A stretch of 64,000 bases of DNA from Shinella yambaruensis. Lineage in GTDB: Bacteria > Pseudomonadota > Alphaproteobacteria > Rhizobiales > Rhizobiaceae. This document shows, in pieces, positions 34,809-43,823 of this stretch (its first letter is position 1; every line of letters starts with the position of its first letter). A program made the translations under genes and the position numbers. The notes beneath the pieces were generated by a model. The model was not told the DNA's origin. It ran no database searches and saw only the letters and a list, made by a program, of their open reading frames with translations. The DNA is taken from NCBI RefSeq assembly GCF_022899355.1, contig NZ_JALJCK010000006.1:1-64000 (forward strand). The letters run 5' to 3'.

Positions 34809-35405
34809 TCAGGTGACAGCCTTGACGCCTTCGAGGATCAGCGTCGTCGCGATGTCCGCATATTCGTCGCGCGTCACCGGCCCGTTCGGGCGGAACCACA
34901 TATAGACCCAGTTCATCATGCCGAAGAGCGACATGGTGACGGGCATCAGCAGCGGGCGGTCCTTGTTGAGGTCCGGATTGATGTCGCGGATGACGCCGGA
35001 GAAGCGCTTGACGATCTGCCGCTCGATCGCCTGCAATTCGGAAAGCTGTTCCTGCGAGAGCGCGCTGGTGCCATTGAGCTGCACCTTGTGCTCGTTGTCC
35101 CGGCCCTCGTAGTTCGCCAGGACGGCTTTGACCAGGAGGCGCAGCCGCTCCTGCGGGGCAAGGTCAGGGCGGTCGGCGGCCTCTATCGCGCTTTCGAGTT
35201 CGGTGAGGTGGGTGCGCACGATATCGAAGATCAGCGCGTCCTTGCTCGGATAGTAGTGATAGAGCAGCGCCTTGGAGACATTGCTGTGCGAGGCGATCAT
35301 CGACATGGAGGCCTTCTCCATGCCCATCTCGGCAAAGACCGCGGCGGCACTCGAGAGAATGCCGCGCTGTTTTTCCTCGAAATCAACTGCGCGCGTGCGT
35401 GCCAT
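34809..35405 (-). CDS. TetR-family regulator, probably PaaR
   Basis: A 198-residue TetR repressor. Residues about 10-57 form the DNA-binding domain (ILSSAAAVFAEMGMEKASMSMIASHSNVSKALLYHYYPSKDALI). The ligand domain follows, with PNGPVTRDEYADIATTLILEG at the end. It sits inside the paa island, and PaaR proteins of this family respond to phenylacetyl-CoA in other bacteria. The palindromes at 26297 and 38231 are candidate targets. Assignment as PaaR is by context. Confidence 0.88.
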   Translation of the reverse strand: MARTRAVDFEEKQRGILSSAAAVFAEMGMEKASMSMIASHSNVSKALLYHYYPSKDALIFDIVRTHLTELESAIEAADRPDLAPQERLRLLVKAVLANYEGRDNEHKVQLNGTSALSQEQLSELQAIERQIVKRFSGVIRDINPDLNKDRPLLMPVTMSLFGMMNWVYMWFRPNGPVTRDEYADIATTLILEGVKAVT

Positions 35406-35598
35406 CTTATCCTGCTTTGCTTTGCCCGGCTGCTTCCGGGAGGGTGGCCGCCCTCCCTATACACAGTCAACCCGGTGCCGGAATAGGGCCTCTTCATCCG
35501 TCTTCTAACGGGGAAGATATCCTATCTCTTTGTTTCTACACAACTCCGGACGCAAAACCGTTTCCCGCACTCCTGCTGGAACTGTCCTGTCCGGGGCT

Positions 35599-36909
35599 TC
35601 ATTCCTTCGGGCGGTTGTCGACCACCCGTTTCGCCTTGCCTTCCGAGCGGGCAACGCCGCCCGGCTCGTGCACGGTGATCTTCGTGGAGACGCCGACCAC
35701 GCTCTTGATGTGGTGGGCGAGCTCCTTTGCCGATCCCGCGCGGGCCCCCTCGTCGGCCGCCTCCAGCGTGCATTCGACATGCACGGTCATGTTGTCCATG
35801 CGGCCCGAGCGGGTCAGCTCGATCTGGAAATGCGGCGCGAGGCCGCGACATTTCAGGATCTGTTCCTCGATCTGCGTCGGGAAGACGTTGACGCCGCGCA
35901 GGATCATCATGTCGTCGGAGCGGCCGGTGATCTTCTCCATGCGGCGCATGGAGCGGGCGGTGCCGGGCAGGAGCCGCGTCAGGTCGCGCGTGCGGTAGCG
36001 GATGATCGGCAGGCCTTCCTTGGTGAGCGTCGTGAAGACCAGTTCGCCGATCTCGCCGTCCGGCAGCACCGCACCGGTGACCGGATCGATGATCTCCGGG
36101 TAGAAATGGTCCTCCCAGATGTGCAGGCCGTCCTTGGTCTCGACGCATTCATTGGCGACGCCCGGGCCCATCACCTCCGACAGGCCGTAGATGTCGACGG
36201 CGTGCATGTCGAAGGACTGCTCGATCTCCTCGCGCATGGCGTTCGTCCAGGGCTCGGCGCCGAAGATGCCGACGGCGAGCGAGCTTTCCCGCGGGTCGAC
36301 GCCCTGGCGGCGGAACTCGTCGAGGATGGAGAGCATGTAGGAGGGCGTGACCATGATGATGCGCGGCTTGAAATCCTGCATCAGGGTCACCTGGCGCTCC
36401 GTCATGCCGCCGGAGATCGGCACGACGGTGCAGCCGAGCTTTTCGGCGCCATAATGGGCGCCGAGGCCGCCGGTGAAGAGGCCGTAGCCATAGGCGACAT
36501 GCACGATGTCGCCGGCCCGGCCGCCCGCGGCGCGGATCGAGCGGGCGACGACGGTCGCCCAGGTGTCGATGTCCTTCTGGGTATAGCCGACCACGGTGGG
36601 CTTGCCGGTCGTGCCCGAAGAGGCGTGGATGCGCGTGAGCTTTTCACGCGGCACGGCGAACATGCCGAAGGGATAGGTGTCGCGCAGGTCCTTCTTGGTG
36701 GTGAAGGGGAATTTTGCGAGATCGGAGAGCGTCTTGAGGTCGGAAGGGTGCACGCCGGCCTCGTCGAAGCGCTGGCGGTAGAAGGGCGAATTCTCGTAGG
36801 CGTGGGTCAGCGACCATTTCATGCGATCGAGCTGCAGCGAGGAAATCTCGTCGCGGGAGGCCGTCTCGATCGCTTCGAGATCTCCGGGGCGGGGGGACAG
36901 GTCTTCCAT
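35599..36909 (-). CDS. paaK: Phenylacetate-CoA ligase PaaK
   Basis: A 436-residue adenylate-forming ligase that makes phenylacetyl-CoA from phenylacetate, CoA and ATP, the first committed pathway step. The phosphate loop HASSGTTGKPTVVGYT, the IYGLSEVMGPGVA motif and the C-terminal GRSDDMMILRGVNVFPTQ hinge are intact. The ATG at 36909 follows GGAGGAG; the open extension to 37422 overlaps paaI and is rejected. Last gene of the paaG-paaI-paaK operon. Confidence 0.97.
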   Translation of the reverse strand: MEDLSPRPGDLEAIETASRDEISSLQLDRMKWSLTHAYENSPFYRQRFDEAGVHPSDLKTLSDLAKFPFTTKKDLRDTYPFGMFAVPREKLTRIHASSGTTGKPTVVGYTQKDIDTWATVVARSIRAAGGRAGDIVHVAYGYGLFTGGLGAHYGAEKLGCTVVPISGGMTERQVTLMQDFKPRIIMVTPSYMLSILDEFRRQGVDPRESSLAVGIFGAEPWTNAMREEIEQSFDMHAVDIYGLSEVMGPGVANECVETKDGLHIWEDHFYPEIIDPVTGAVLPDGEIGELVFTTLTKEGLPIIRYRTRDLTRLLPGTARSMRRMEKITGRSDDMMILRGVNVFPTQIEEQILKCRGLAPHFQIELTRSGRMDNMTVHVECTLEAADEGARAGSAKELAHHIKSVVGVSTKITVHEPGGVARSEGKAKRVVDNRPKE

Positions 36910-36950
36910 GAAAATCTCCTCCGAGAATGCGGGATGATGTGCCCTCTGCC

Positions 36951-37391
36951 TCACTCCGGCAGATGGGTGCCCTTGACTGTTCGCGAGTGGCCGCGGAACT
37001 CCGCGACATGCTCGCCCTCCTGGTTGGTGATGCGGATGTCGTAGATGCCGCCGCGGCCGCGGCGCGACACCTCCTGCGCCGTCGCGGTCAGCCGGTCGCC
37101 CCGGAAGGCCGGTGCGATGAAGGTCACCGAACAGTGCTGGGCGACGGTGCGCTGGTTGTAGGTGTTGCAGGCGAAGGCGAAGGCCGAATCCGCCAGCGTG
37201 AAGATGTAGCCGCCGTGGCAGGTGCCGTGGCCGTTGGTCATGATCTCGGCGATGGTCATGGCGATGACCGCCTCGCCGGGGGCGATGGAGACGAGCTCCA
37301 TGCCGAGATGGCGGGTGGCGTTGTCGTCGTCCCACATCGCCTTGGCGCAGGCTTCGGCGAGCGCTTGTGGAGAGAGCCCGGCGGCGCTCAT
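36951..37391 (-). CDS. paaI: Hydroxyphenylacetyl-CoA thioesterase PaaI
   Basis: A 146-residue hotdog thioesterase with NGHGTCHGGYIFTLADSAFAFACN, the PaaI signature with its catalytic Asp. It removes dead-end CoA thioesters and recovers CoA during phenylacetate breakdown. The ATG overlaps the paaG stop as ATGA, and paaK follows after 41 nt. Confidence 0.95.
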   Translation of the reverse strand: MSAAGLSPQALAEACAKAMWDDDNATRHLGMELVSIAPGEAVIAMTIAEIMTNGHGTCHGGYIFTLADSAFAFACNTYNQRTVAQHCSVTFIAPAFRGDRLTATAQEVSRRGRGGIYDIRITNQEGEHVAEFRGHSRTVKGTHLPE

Positions 37392-38176
37392 TTGCCCGAA
37401 AACTCCGGCTTGCGCTTTTCAAGGAAGGCGGAAACGCCCTCGGCGTAATCGGCGCTGCGGCCGGCCTCGCGCTGCAGGTCGCGTTCGAGGTCGAGCTGCT
37501 CGTCGAGCGAATTGGTGGCGGCGGCCTGGATGGCGCGTTTCGTCATGCCGAGACCCCTGGTCGGGCCGGCGGCGAGGCGCACGGCGAGCGCGGTCGCCTC
37601 TTCCATCAGCGTGTCGTCGTCGACGGCGCGCCAGATGAGGCCCCAGTCGGCGGCGGTTTCCGCGCCGAGCGGCTCTGCGGTGAGCGCCAGCGCCTTGGCG
37701 CGGGCTTCGCCGATCAGGCGCGGCAGGCTCCAGGTGCCGCCGGAATCCGGCACGAGGCCGATCCTGGCGAAGGCCTGGATGAAGCGGGCGGAGCGGGCGG
37801 CGAGCGTGATGTCGCAGGCAAAGGCGATGTTGGCGCCCGCGCCGGCGGCGACGCCGTTGACGGCACAGATGACGGGTTTTTCCAGGCTGCGGATGAGGCG
37901 CAGCAGGGGGTTGTAGTAGGTCTCGATCGTATGGCCGAGGTCCGGCACGCCCTTCTTCGGGTCGCGGTCGCCGAGATCCTGGCCGGCGCAGAAACCGCGG
38001 CCGGCGCCGGTCAGCAGCACGGCGCGCACCGCCTCGTCCGCATGGGCGCGCTCGAAGCCGGCGCGCAGCGCAAGGTGCATCTCGTCGTTGAAGGCGTTGA
38101 GCTTGTCCGGGCGGTTCAGCGTGAGGCTCAGAACGCCATCGGCAAGCGCCGACAGAATGGTGTCGGAAGTGGTCAT
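37388..38176 (-). CDS. paaG: Epoxyphenylacetyl-CoA isomerase PaaG
   Basis: A 262-residue crotonase-fold enzyme that isomerises ring-1,2-epoxyphenylacetyl-CoA to oxepin-CoA. Oxyanion-hole residues lie in RGFCAGQDLG and NGVAAGAGANIA, and the catalytic Asp in FARIGLVPDSGGTW matches PaaG rather than a Glu-type hydratase. First gene of the minus-strand operon with paaI and paaK; its promoter shares the operator region with paaN. Confidence 0.95.
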   Translation of the reverse strand: MTTSDTILSALADGVLSLTLNRPDKLNAFNDEMHLALRAGFERAHADEAVRAVLLTGAGRGFCAGQDLGDRDPKKGVPDLGHTIETYYNPLLRLIRSLEKPVICAVNGVAAGAGANIAFACDITLAARSARFIQAFARIGLVPDSGGTWSLPRLIGEARAKALALTAEPLGAETAADWGLIWRAVDDDTLMEEATALAVRLAAGPTRGLGMTKRAIQAAATNSLDEQLDLERDLQREAGRSADYAEGVSAFLEKRKPEFSGK

Positions 38177-38230
38177 GGTTCCTCCCTGTCGCCCTTCCCA
38201 GCGGCGACCGTAAAAAAAACTCTTGCATAA

Positions 38231-38244
38231 ACCGACCGGTCAGT
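38231..38244. promoter_or_regulatory. Putative TetR (PaaR-type) operator, site 2
   Basis: ACCGACCGGTCAGT differs at one base from a perfect palindrome and at two from site 1 (26297-26310). It lies in the 102-nt divergent region between paaG (minus) and paaN (plus), just before a TATAAA at 38249-38254, so one bound dimer could control both directions. Confidence 0.7.
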
Positions 38245-38278
38245 CAATTATAAAAGCACTGACTGGGAGGAGCCAGAG

Positions 38279-39940
38279 ATGACCGGACTTTTCGAGCGCC
38301 ATCGCCCGACGCTGACCGCCGCGATCGAAGCGGCCGCCAAGCGCGATTTCTGGACCGTCTATCCCGAAGTGCCGAGCGGCAAGATATACGGCGAGACGGC
38401 GAAGGACGATGGCCTTGCCGCCTACAGGGCACGGCTCGATGCCGAATTCGATCTTGCCGATCATCCGGCCGAGGGGCGCGTCGGTGCGGAAGTCTCGCCT
38501 TACGGACCGGCCCTCGGCATCACCTATCCTGCCGCCTCCGCGGACATGCTGGTCATGGCCTCGCGCGCGGCCGCCCCGCAGTGGGCCGCCGCCTCGCCGG
38601 AGACGCACGCCGGCATCTGTCTCGAAATCCTCGCCCGCCTCAATGCCCGCAGCTTCGAGATGGCGAACGCCGTCATGCACACGACGGGCCAGGCCTTCGC
38701 CATGGCCTTCCAGGCCGGTGGCCCGCATGCGCAGGATCGCGGCCTCGAGGCCGTCGCCTATGCCTATGCCGAGATGACCCGCATACCGGCGCAGGCGACC
38801 TGGACCAAGCCGCAGGGCAAGGGCGAGCCGATCGTCATGGAAAAGCACTGGCGCATCGTGCCGCGCGGCGTTTCCCTCGTCATCGGCTGCAACACCTTCC
38901 CGACCTGGAACAGCTATCCCGGCCTCTTCGCCAGCCTCGCGACCGGCAACACCGTCATCGTCAAGCCGCATCCGGCGGCGATCCTGCCGCTTGCCATCAC
39001 CGTCGAAATCGCGCGCCAGGTGCTGGTGGAGCAAGGGTTTGCGGCCGATATCGTGCTGCTCGCCGCCGATGCGCCCGGCGCCGAGATCACGAGGGATCTC
39101 GTGCAGCACCCCGCCGTCGCCATCGTCGACTATACCGGCTCCAACACCTTCGGCGCCTGGGTGCGTGAAAACGCCGGCAACGCCGATGTCTACACCGAAG
39201 AGGCCGGCGTCAACTCGATCGTCATCGGCGCGACGGATGATTTTGCCGGCATGTGCGGCAACATCGCCTTCTCGCTCTCGCTCTATTCCGGCCAGATGTG
39301 CACGGCGCCGCAGGATATTTTCGTGCCGCGTGGCGGCATTGAGACGAATGAGGGCCACAAGTCCTTCGACGCGGTCGCGGCCGGCATCGCCGCTGCCGTC
39401 GATAGCCTGCTTGCCGATCCGGTGCGTGCGGCCGGCATCTGCGGGGCCATCGCCAATCCGGCGACGCTCGCCCGCATTGCCACATCGCGGCCGCTCGGGC
39501 GCATCGTGCGCGATTCCGCGCCCGTCGAAGGTCTCGACGGTGCCCGCACCGCGACGCCGCTGATCCTCGCCGTCGGTGCGGCGGATACGGATGCCTATGC
39601 GGAGGAACGCTTCGGTCCCATCGCCCTCGTCGTCGCGGTCGATGACGCAGCGGACGGCGTCGACCGTGCTGCGGCGCTCGCCGAGCGCAAGGGTGCCATC
39701 ACGGCTGCCCTCTACGCGACGGACGAGGCGCAGATCCTTGCGGCCGCCGATCGTTTCGCCGTGGCGGGCGTCAATCTTTCTGTCAACCTGACTGGCGGCA
39801 TCTATGTGAACCAGAGCGCCGCCTTCAGCGATTTCCACGTCACCGGTGCCAACCCGGCGGGCAATGCCAGCCTGACGGATGCGGCCTTCGTCGCGAACCG
39901 GTTCCGCGTGGTGATGTGGCGCCGCCCCGCGGCGGCGTGA
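38279..39940 (+). CDS. paaN: Phenylacetic acid degradation protein PaaN
   Basis: A 553-residue aldehyde-dehydrogenase-like protein of the PaaN type without a MaoC domain. The N terminus FERHRPTLTAAIEAAAKRDFW and GCNTFPTWNSYPGLFASLATGNTV are characteristic; the catalytic Cys sits in SGQMCTAPQD and a Glu in YTEEAGVNS. PaaN was thought to open the ring before PaaZ was defined; with PaaZ present here, its substrate is uncertain. It begins a plus-strand operon with the importer below. Confidence 0.93.
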   Translation: MTGLFERHRPTLTAAIEAAAKRDFWTVYPEVPSGKIYGETAKDDGLAAYRARLDAEFDLADHPAEGRVGAEVSPYGPALGITYPAASADMLVMASRAAAPQWAAASPETHAGICLEILARLNARSFEMANAVMHTTGQAFAMAFQAGGPHAQDRGLEAVAYAYAEMTRIPAQATWTKPQGKGEPIVMEKHWRIVPRGVSLVIGCNTFPTWNSYPGLFASLATGNTVIVKPHPAAILPLAITVEIARQVLVEQGFAADIVLLAADAPGAEITRDLVQHPAVAIVDYTGSNTFGAWVRENAGNADVYTEEAGVNSIVIGATDDFAGMCGNIAFSLSLYSGQMCTAPQDIFVPRGGIETNEGHKSFDAVAAGIAAAVDSLLADPVRAAGICGAIANPATLARIATSRPLGRIVRDSAPVEGLDGARTATPLILAVGAADTDAYAEERFGPIALVVAVDDAADGVDRAAALAERKGAITAALYATDEAQILAAADRFAVAGVNLSVNLTGGIYVNQSAAFSDFHVTGANPAGNASLTDAAFVANRFRVVMWRRPAAA

Positions 39941-39987
39941 GGAGTCTACGCTTCAATCTTTTGTCTTTGTTGGGAGGAGAAACCGAC

Positions 39988-41139
39988 ATGAAATTTTCGC
40001 TCACCACCACCGCGCTTGCCGGCACGCTGGCGCTCGTCCTCGGCTTTGCCGCGCCGGCCCTTGCCGATATCAAGATCGGCGCGACCCTTTCGGAAACCGG
40101 CCCCGCCTCCTTCCTCGGCGATCCGGAAGCCAAGACGCTGAAGATGCTGGTCGAGGAGATCAATGCGGCCGGCGGCGTCAATGGCGAGAAGATCGACCTG
40201 ATCGTCTATGACGATGGCGGCGACCCGAACAAGGCGCGCACCTTCGCCACCCGCCTGGTGGAGGACGACGAGGTCGTCGCCGTGATCGGCGGCACGACGA
40301 CGGGCACCTCCATGGCCATCATCCCGGTCTTCGAGGATGCGGAAATCCCGTTCATCTCGCTTGCCGGCGCCATCGAGATCATCGATCCCGTCCGCCCCTT
40401 CACCTTCAAGACCCCGCACACGGACCGCATGGCCTGCGCGAAGATCTTCGAGGACATGAAGAAGGCCGGCATCAGCAAGATCGGCCTGATCTCCGGTTCA
40501 GACGGTTTCGGCGCCTCCATGCGCAAGCAGTGCCTGGAGATCATCGGCGAATACGGCATCGAGGTGCTGGCCGACGAGACCTATGGCCCGACCGATGCCG
40601 ACATGACGCCGCAGCTGACCAACATCAAGGGCAAGGACGGCGTGCAGGCCGTGCTGAACCCCGGTTTCGGCCAGGGTCCGGCGATCGTCACGCGCAACTA
40701 TGCCCAGCTCACCGTCGGCCTGCCGCTCTACCAGTCGCATGGTGTCGCCTCGGATGGCTTCATCGAGCTTGCCGGCGCGGAAGCCGCCGAAGGCGTGCGC
40801 CTGCCGGGCACGGCACTGCTCGTCGCGGGCCTCCTGCCGGAAAGCGATCCGCAGCGCGCCGTCGTCGTCGCCTACAAGGACGCCTACGAGAAGGCGACCG
40901 GCAAGCCGGTCTCGACCTTCGGCGGCTACGCCCATGACGCGCTGCGCATCCTCGTCGACGCGATCACGCGGGCGGGCAGCACCGAGCCGTCGGCGATCCG
41001 CGACGCGATCGAAGGCACGTCCGGCCTGGTCGGCACGACCGGCACGGTGACCATGACGGCGGAGGACCATCTCGGCCTCGACCTGTCGGCCTTCCGCATG
41101 CTTCAGATCGAAAAGGGCGGCTGGAAGATCGTCGAGTAA
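39988..41139 (+). CDS. LIV-type ABC transporter substrate-binding protein in the paa island
   Basis: A 383-residue periplasmic binding protein. Signal peptide about 1-26 (ending APALA), then DIKIGATLSETGPASFLGDPE. The pattern VAVIGGTTTGTSMAIIPVFEDAEIPFISLAGA is typical of LIV-family binders. It follows paaN by 47 nt with a GGGAGGAG site. Position suggests it captures phenylacetate or a related aromatic compound, as other LIV-family proteins bind aromatic acids, but the ligand is not shown by sequence. Confidence 0.94.
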   Translation: MKFSLTTTALAGTLALVLGFAAPALADIKIGATLSETGPASFLGDPEAKTLKMLVEEINAAGGVNGEKIDLIVYDDGGDPNKARTFATRLVEDDEVVAVIGGTTTGTSMAIIPVFEDAEIPFISLAGAIEIIDPVRPFTFKTPHTDRMACAKIFEDMKKAGISKIGLISGSDGFGASMRKQCLEIIGEYGIEVLADETYGPTDADMTPQLTNIKGKDGVQAVLNPGFGQGPAIVTRNYAQLTVGLPLYQSHGVASDGFIELAGAEAAEGVRLPGTALLVAGLLPESDPQRAVVVAYKDAYEKATGKPVSTFGGYAHDALRILVDAITRAGSTEPSAIRDAIEGTSGLVGTTGTVTMTAEDHLGLDLSAFRMLQIEKGGWKIVE

Positions 41140-41145
41140 TCGAGC

Positions 41146-41180
41146 CCGCCGGCCCGCGCCATGAGGCGGCGGGTCGGCGG
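41146..41180 (+). terminator. Intercistronic hairpin after the second LIV binding-protein gene
   Basis: A 12-bp stem (CCGCCGGCCCGC / GCGGGTCGGCGG, one G-U pair) with an 11-nt loop begins 6 nt after the binding-protein stop and ends 29 nt before the permease start. No U run, so it probably protects the upstream RNA or attenuates. Confidence 0.6.
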
Positions 41181-41209
41181 AAACCGTCGCGCGCGAAGCG
41201 GAGGCATTC

Positions 41210-42082
41210 ATGCCCGAACTCCTGCAATTCCTACTCTCCGGGATCACGGTCGGCGCGGTCTATGCGCTGGTCGCGCTCGGCTTCACGATCATCTACAACG
41301 CTTCCGACGTCGTGAACTTCGCCCAGGGCGAGTTCGTCATGCTCGGCGGCATGATCACCTTCTTCGCGCATGCCGCGGGCCTGCCGCTGCCGCTTGCCGC
41401 GCTCATCGCCATCATCGCGACAGCGGGTATCGGCGTCGCGCTCAACAAGCTGGCGATCGAGCCGGCGCGAGGCGCGCCCGTCGTCTCGCTGATCATCATC
41501 ACCATCGGCGCCTCGATCTTCATCCGCGGCGCGACGCAGCTCGTCTTCGACAAGCAGATCCACCGTTTCCCGGCCTTTTCGGGTGACCAGCCGATCCTCA
41601 TCGGCGGCGCGACCATCCTGCCGCAGAGCCTCTGGGTGATTGCCGGTGCGCTCGCGATCTTCTTCTGTCTCTGGCTGTTCTTCACGCGCACGCTGATCGG
41701 CCGCGCCGTGCTGGCGACGGCGAACAACCGCATCGCGGCCCAGCTCGTCGGGATCAACACCAACTATGTGATGACGCTGTCCTTCGCCATGTCCGCCGCC
41801 ATCGGCGCGCTTGCCGGTGTGCTGGTGACGCCGATCACGCTGACGAGCTACGATGTCGGGCTGGCGCTGGCGCTGAAGGGTTTCGCCGCCGCCATGCTCG
41901 GCGGCATGGGCAATCCCAAGGGCGCGCTCGTCGGCGGCCTGTTGCTCGGCATCCTGGAGGCGATGACGGCCGGCTATATCAGCTCGCAATACAAGGACGC
42001 GGCCGCCTTCGTCGTCATCCTCGCGGTGCTCTTCGCCATGCCGCAGGGCCTTTTCGGCCGCAAGTCCACGGATCGGGTGTGA
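41210..42082 (+). CDS. LIV-type ABC transporter permease (LivH-like) in the paa island
   Basis: A 290-residue LivH-type permease with about eight membrane segments, starting MPELLQFLLSGITVGAVYAL and containing NASDVVNFAQGEFVMLGGM, the LivH signature. The C-terminal GMGNPKGALVGGLLLGILE is also typical. Encoded with the LivM-like partner 2 nt downstream. Confidence 0.95.
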   Translation: MPELLQFLLSGITVGAVYALVALGFTIIYNASDVVNFAQGEFVMLGGMITFFAHAAGLPLPLAALIAIIATAGIGVALNKLAIEPARGAPVVSLIIITIGASIFIRGATQLVFDKQIHRFPAFSGDQPILIGGATILPQSLWVIAGALAIFFCLWLFFTRTLIGRAVLATANNRIAAQLVGINTNYVMTLSFAMSAAIGALAGVLVTPITLTSYDVGLALALKGFAAAMLGGMGNPKGALVGGLLLGILEAMTAGYISSQYKDAAAFVVILAVLFAMPQGLFGRKSTDRV

Positions 42083-42084
42083 TC

Positions 42085-43041
42085 ATGCGGCTCTCCAGCA
42101 AGGCAACCACGCTCCTCATCCTCGCCGCGGTCATCGCGATCGCGCCGGTCTTCTTCCCGTCCTCCTACTATTTTCGCGTCGGCTCGCTGATCTTCGTCAA
42201 CGGGCTTGCGGTGACGGGTCTCGTCATCCTCATCGGCTATGCCGGCCAGATCAGCCTCGGCCATGCGGGCTTTGCCGGCATCGGCGCCTATGCCTGTGCG
42301 CTGGCGCCGGTCCATCTCGGCCTGCATCCCGCGCTCGCGGCGGTGCTGGGCGCGGCGCTTTCCGCGGCCATCGCCTTTCTCGTCGGCCGGCCGATCCTGC
42401 GGCTCAAGGGCTACTACCTCGCCGTCGCCAGCCTCGGCTTCGGCATTCTCGTCTCGATGGTGCTCTCCAACGAGGCGCAGCTCACCGGCGGGCCGGACGG
42501 CATGGCGGTGCCGGAACTTGGTCTTCGCGCCGTCCTGAAGGCTATCGGCATCGATCTTTCCAACACCGAATTCTGGTACGCCTTCTCCGGTCTCGTCTTG
42601 GTCATCGGCGCTTGGCTGGCGCTCAACCTCTACCACAGCCCGACCGGCCGGGCGCTCAGGGCGCTGCACGGGTCAGAGGTCGCCGCCCGCACGGTCGGCG
42701 TCGATGTGGCCCATTACAAGCTCGTCGCCTTCGTCCTGTCGGCGGTCTATGCCTCGGTGTCGGGTTCGCTGCTGGCGCTGCAGAACAAGTTCATCACGCC
42801 TGATGTCGCGGGCTTCATGCATTCGATCGAGATGGTCACCATGGCGGTGCTCGGCGGGGCGGGGTCGATGCTCGGCGCCATCCTCGGCGCGGCGATCCTC
42901 ACCACGCTGCCGCAGGTGCTGACGGTCTTCCAGGAATACGAACAGCTCATGCTCGGTCTCGTCATGATGCTGGTCATGATCTTCATGCGCGAGGGCCTCC
43001 TGCCCTCCATCGCGCGCCGCATCCGGGGGAGGGCAGAATGA
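42085..43041 (+). CDS. LIV-type ABC transporter permease (LivM-like) in the paa island
   Basis: A 318-residue LivM-type permease with about nine membrane segments, including GYAGQISLGHAGFAGIGAYA and the RALHGSEVAARTVGVDVAHYK coupling loop. The ATG at 42085 is preferred to a GTG overlapping the previous stop. Its TGA overlaps the next ATG. Confidence 0.94.
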   Translation: MRLSSKATTLLILAAVIAIAPVFFPSSYYFRVGSLIFVNGLAVTGLVILIGYAGQISLGHAGFAGIGAYACALAPVHLGLHPALAAVLGAALSAAIAFLVGRPILRLKGYYLAVASLGFGILVSMVLSNEAQLTGGPDGMAVPELGLRAVLKAIGIDLSNTEFWYAFSGLVLVIGAWLALNLYHSPTGRALRALHGSEVAARTVGVDVAHYKLVAFVLSAVYASVSGSLLALQNKFITPDVAGFMHSIEMVTMAVLGGAGSMLGAILGAAILTTLPQVLTVFQEYEQLMLGLVMMLVMIFMREGLLPSIARRIRGRAE

Positions 43042-43823
43042 GCCTGCTTCAGATCGAAGGCTTGGGGATCGATTTCGGCGGTGTCCGTGCCGTCAACGAT
43101 GTCGGCTTCTCCTTGAAACCCGGCGAGATTGTCTCCGTCATCGGCCCGAACGGCGCCGGCAAGACGACGCTGTTCAACATGATCTCGGGCGTCTACGCCC
43201 CTGCGCGCGGGCGTGTCGCACTCGATGGAGAGGACGTCACGCGCATGCCGCCGCATCAGCTCGCCCGGCGCGGCCTGTCGCGGACCTTCCAGAACCTGCA
43301 GATCTTCCAGTCGATGAGCGTGCTGGAAAACGCCGTCGCCGGTCATCACCTGCATGAGCGTGGCTCGGTGTTCGCCGATCTCTTTTCGCTGCCCGCCGCG
43401 CGCCGCCGCAGCAGGGCGTCCGAAGAGAGCGCGCGTGCGTTGCTCGACCGCGTCGGCCTCGGCAGGGCCGCCGAGCAGGAGGCGGGCTCGCTCTCCTATG
43501 GTGCCTTGAAGCGGCTGGAGATCGCCCGCGCATTGGCGCTGAAACCGCGCGTGCTGCTGCTCGACGAGCCGGCCGCCGGCTGCAATGCCGTCGAGACGGA
43601 GGAGATCGACCACCTGATCGCCAAGGTCGCGGCCGAAGGTGTGTCGATCCTGCTGGTGGAGCACGACATGAAGATGGTCATGCGCATTTCCAACCATATC
43701 GTGGTGCTCGACCATGGCGAGAAGATCGCCGAGGGCGAGCCGGCTTCGATCGCGCGCGATCCGCGCGTTATCGAGGCCTATCTGGGTGCCCAGGCGGCGG
43801 AGGCGCAAAATGCTGACGGTTGA
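43038..43823 (+). CDS. LIV-type ABC transporter ATP-binding protein (LivG-like) in the paa island
   Basis: A 261-residue ABC ATPase with Walker A GPNGAGKTT, signature LSYGALKRLEIARAL and Walker B VLLLDEPAAGCN, then LLVEHDMKMV. The start overlaps the LivM stop as ATGA and the end overlaps the LivF start by 14 nt. Confidence 0.95.
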   Translation: MSLLQIEGLGIDFGGVRAVNDVGFSLKPGEIVSVIGPNGAGKTTLFNMISGVYAPARGRVALDGEDVTRMPPHQLARRGLSRTFQNLQIFQSMSVLENAVAGHHLHERGSVFADLFSLPAARRRSRASEESARALLDRVGLGRAAEQEAGSLSYGALKRLEIARALALKPRVLLLDEPAAGCNAVETEEIDHLIAKVAAEGVSILLVEHDMKMVMRISNHIVVLDHGEKIAEGEPASIARDPRVIEAYLGAQAAEAQNADG

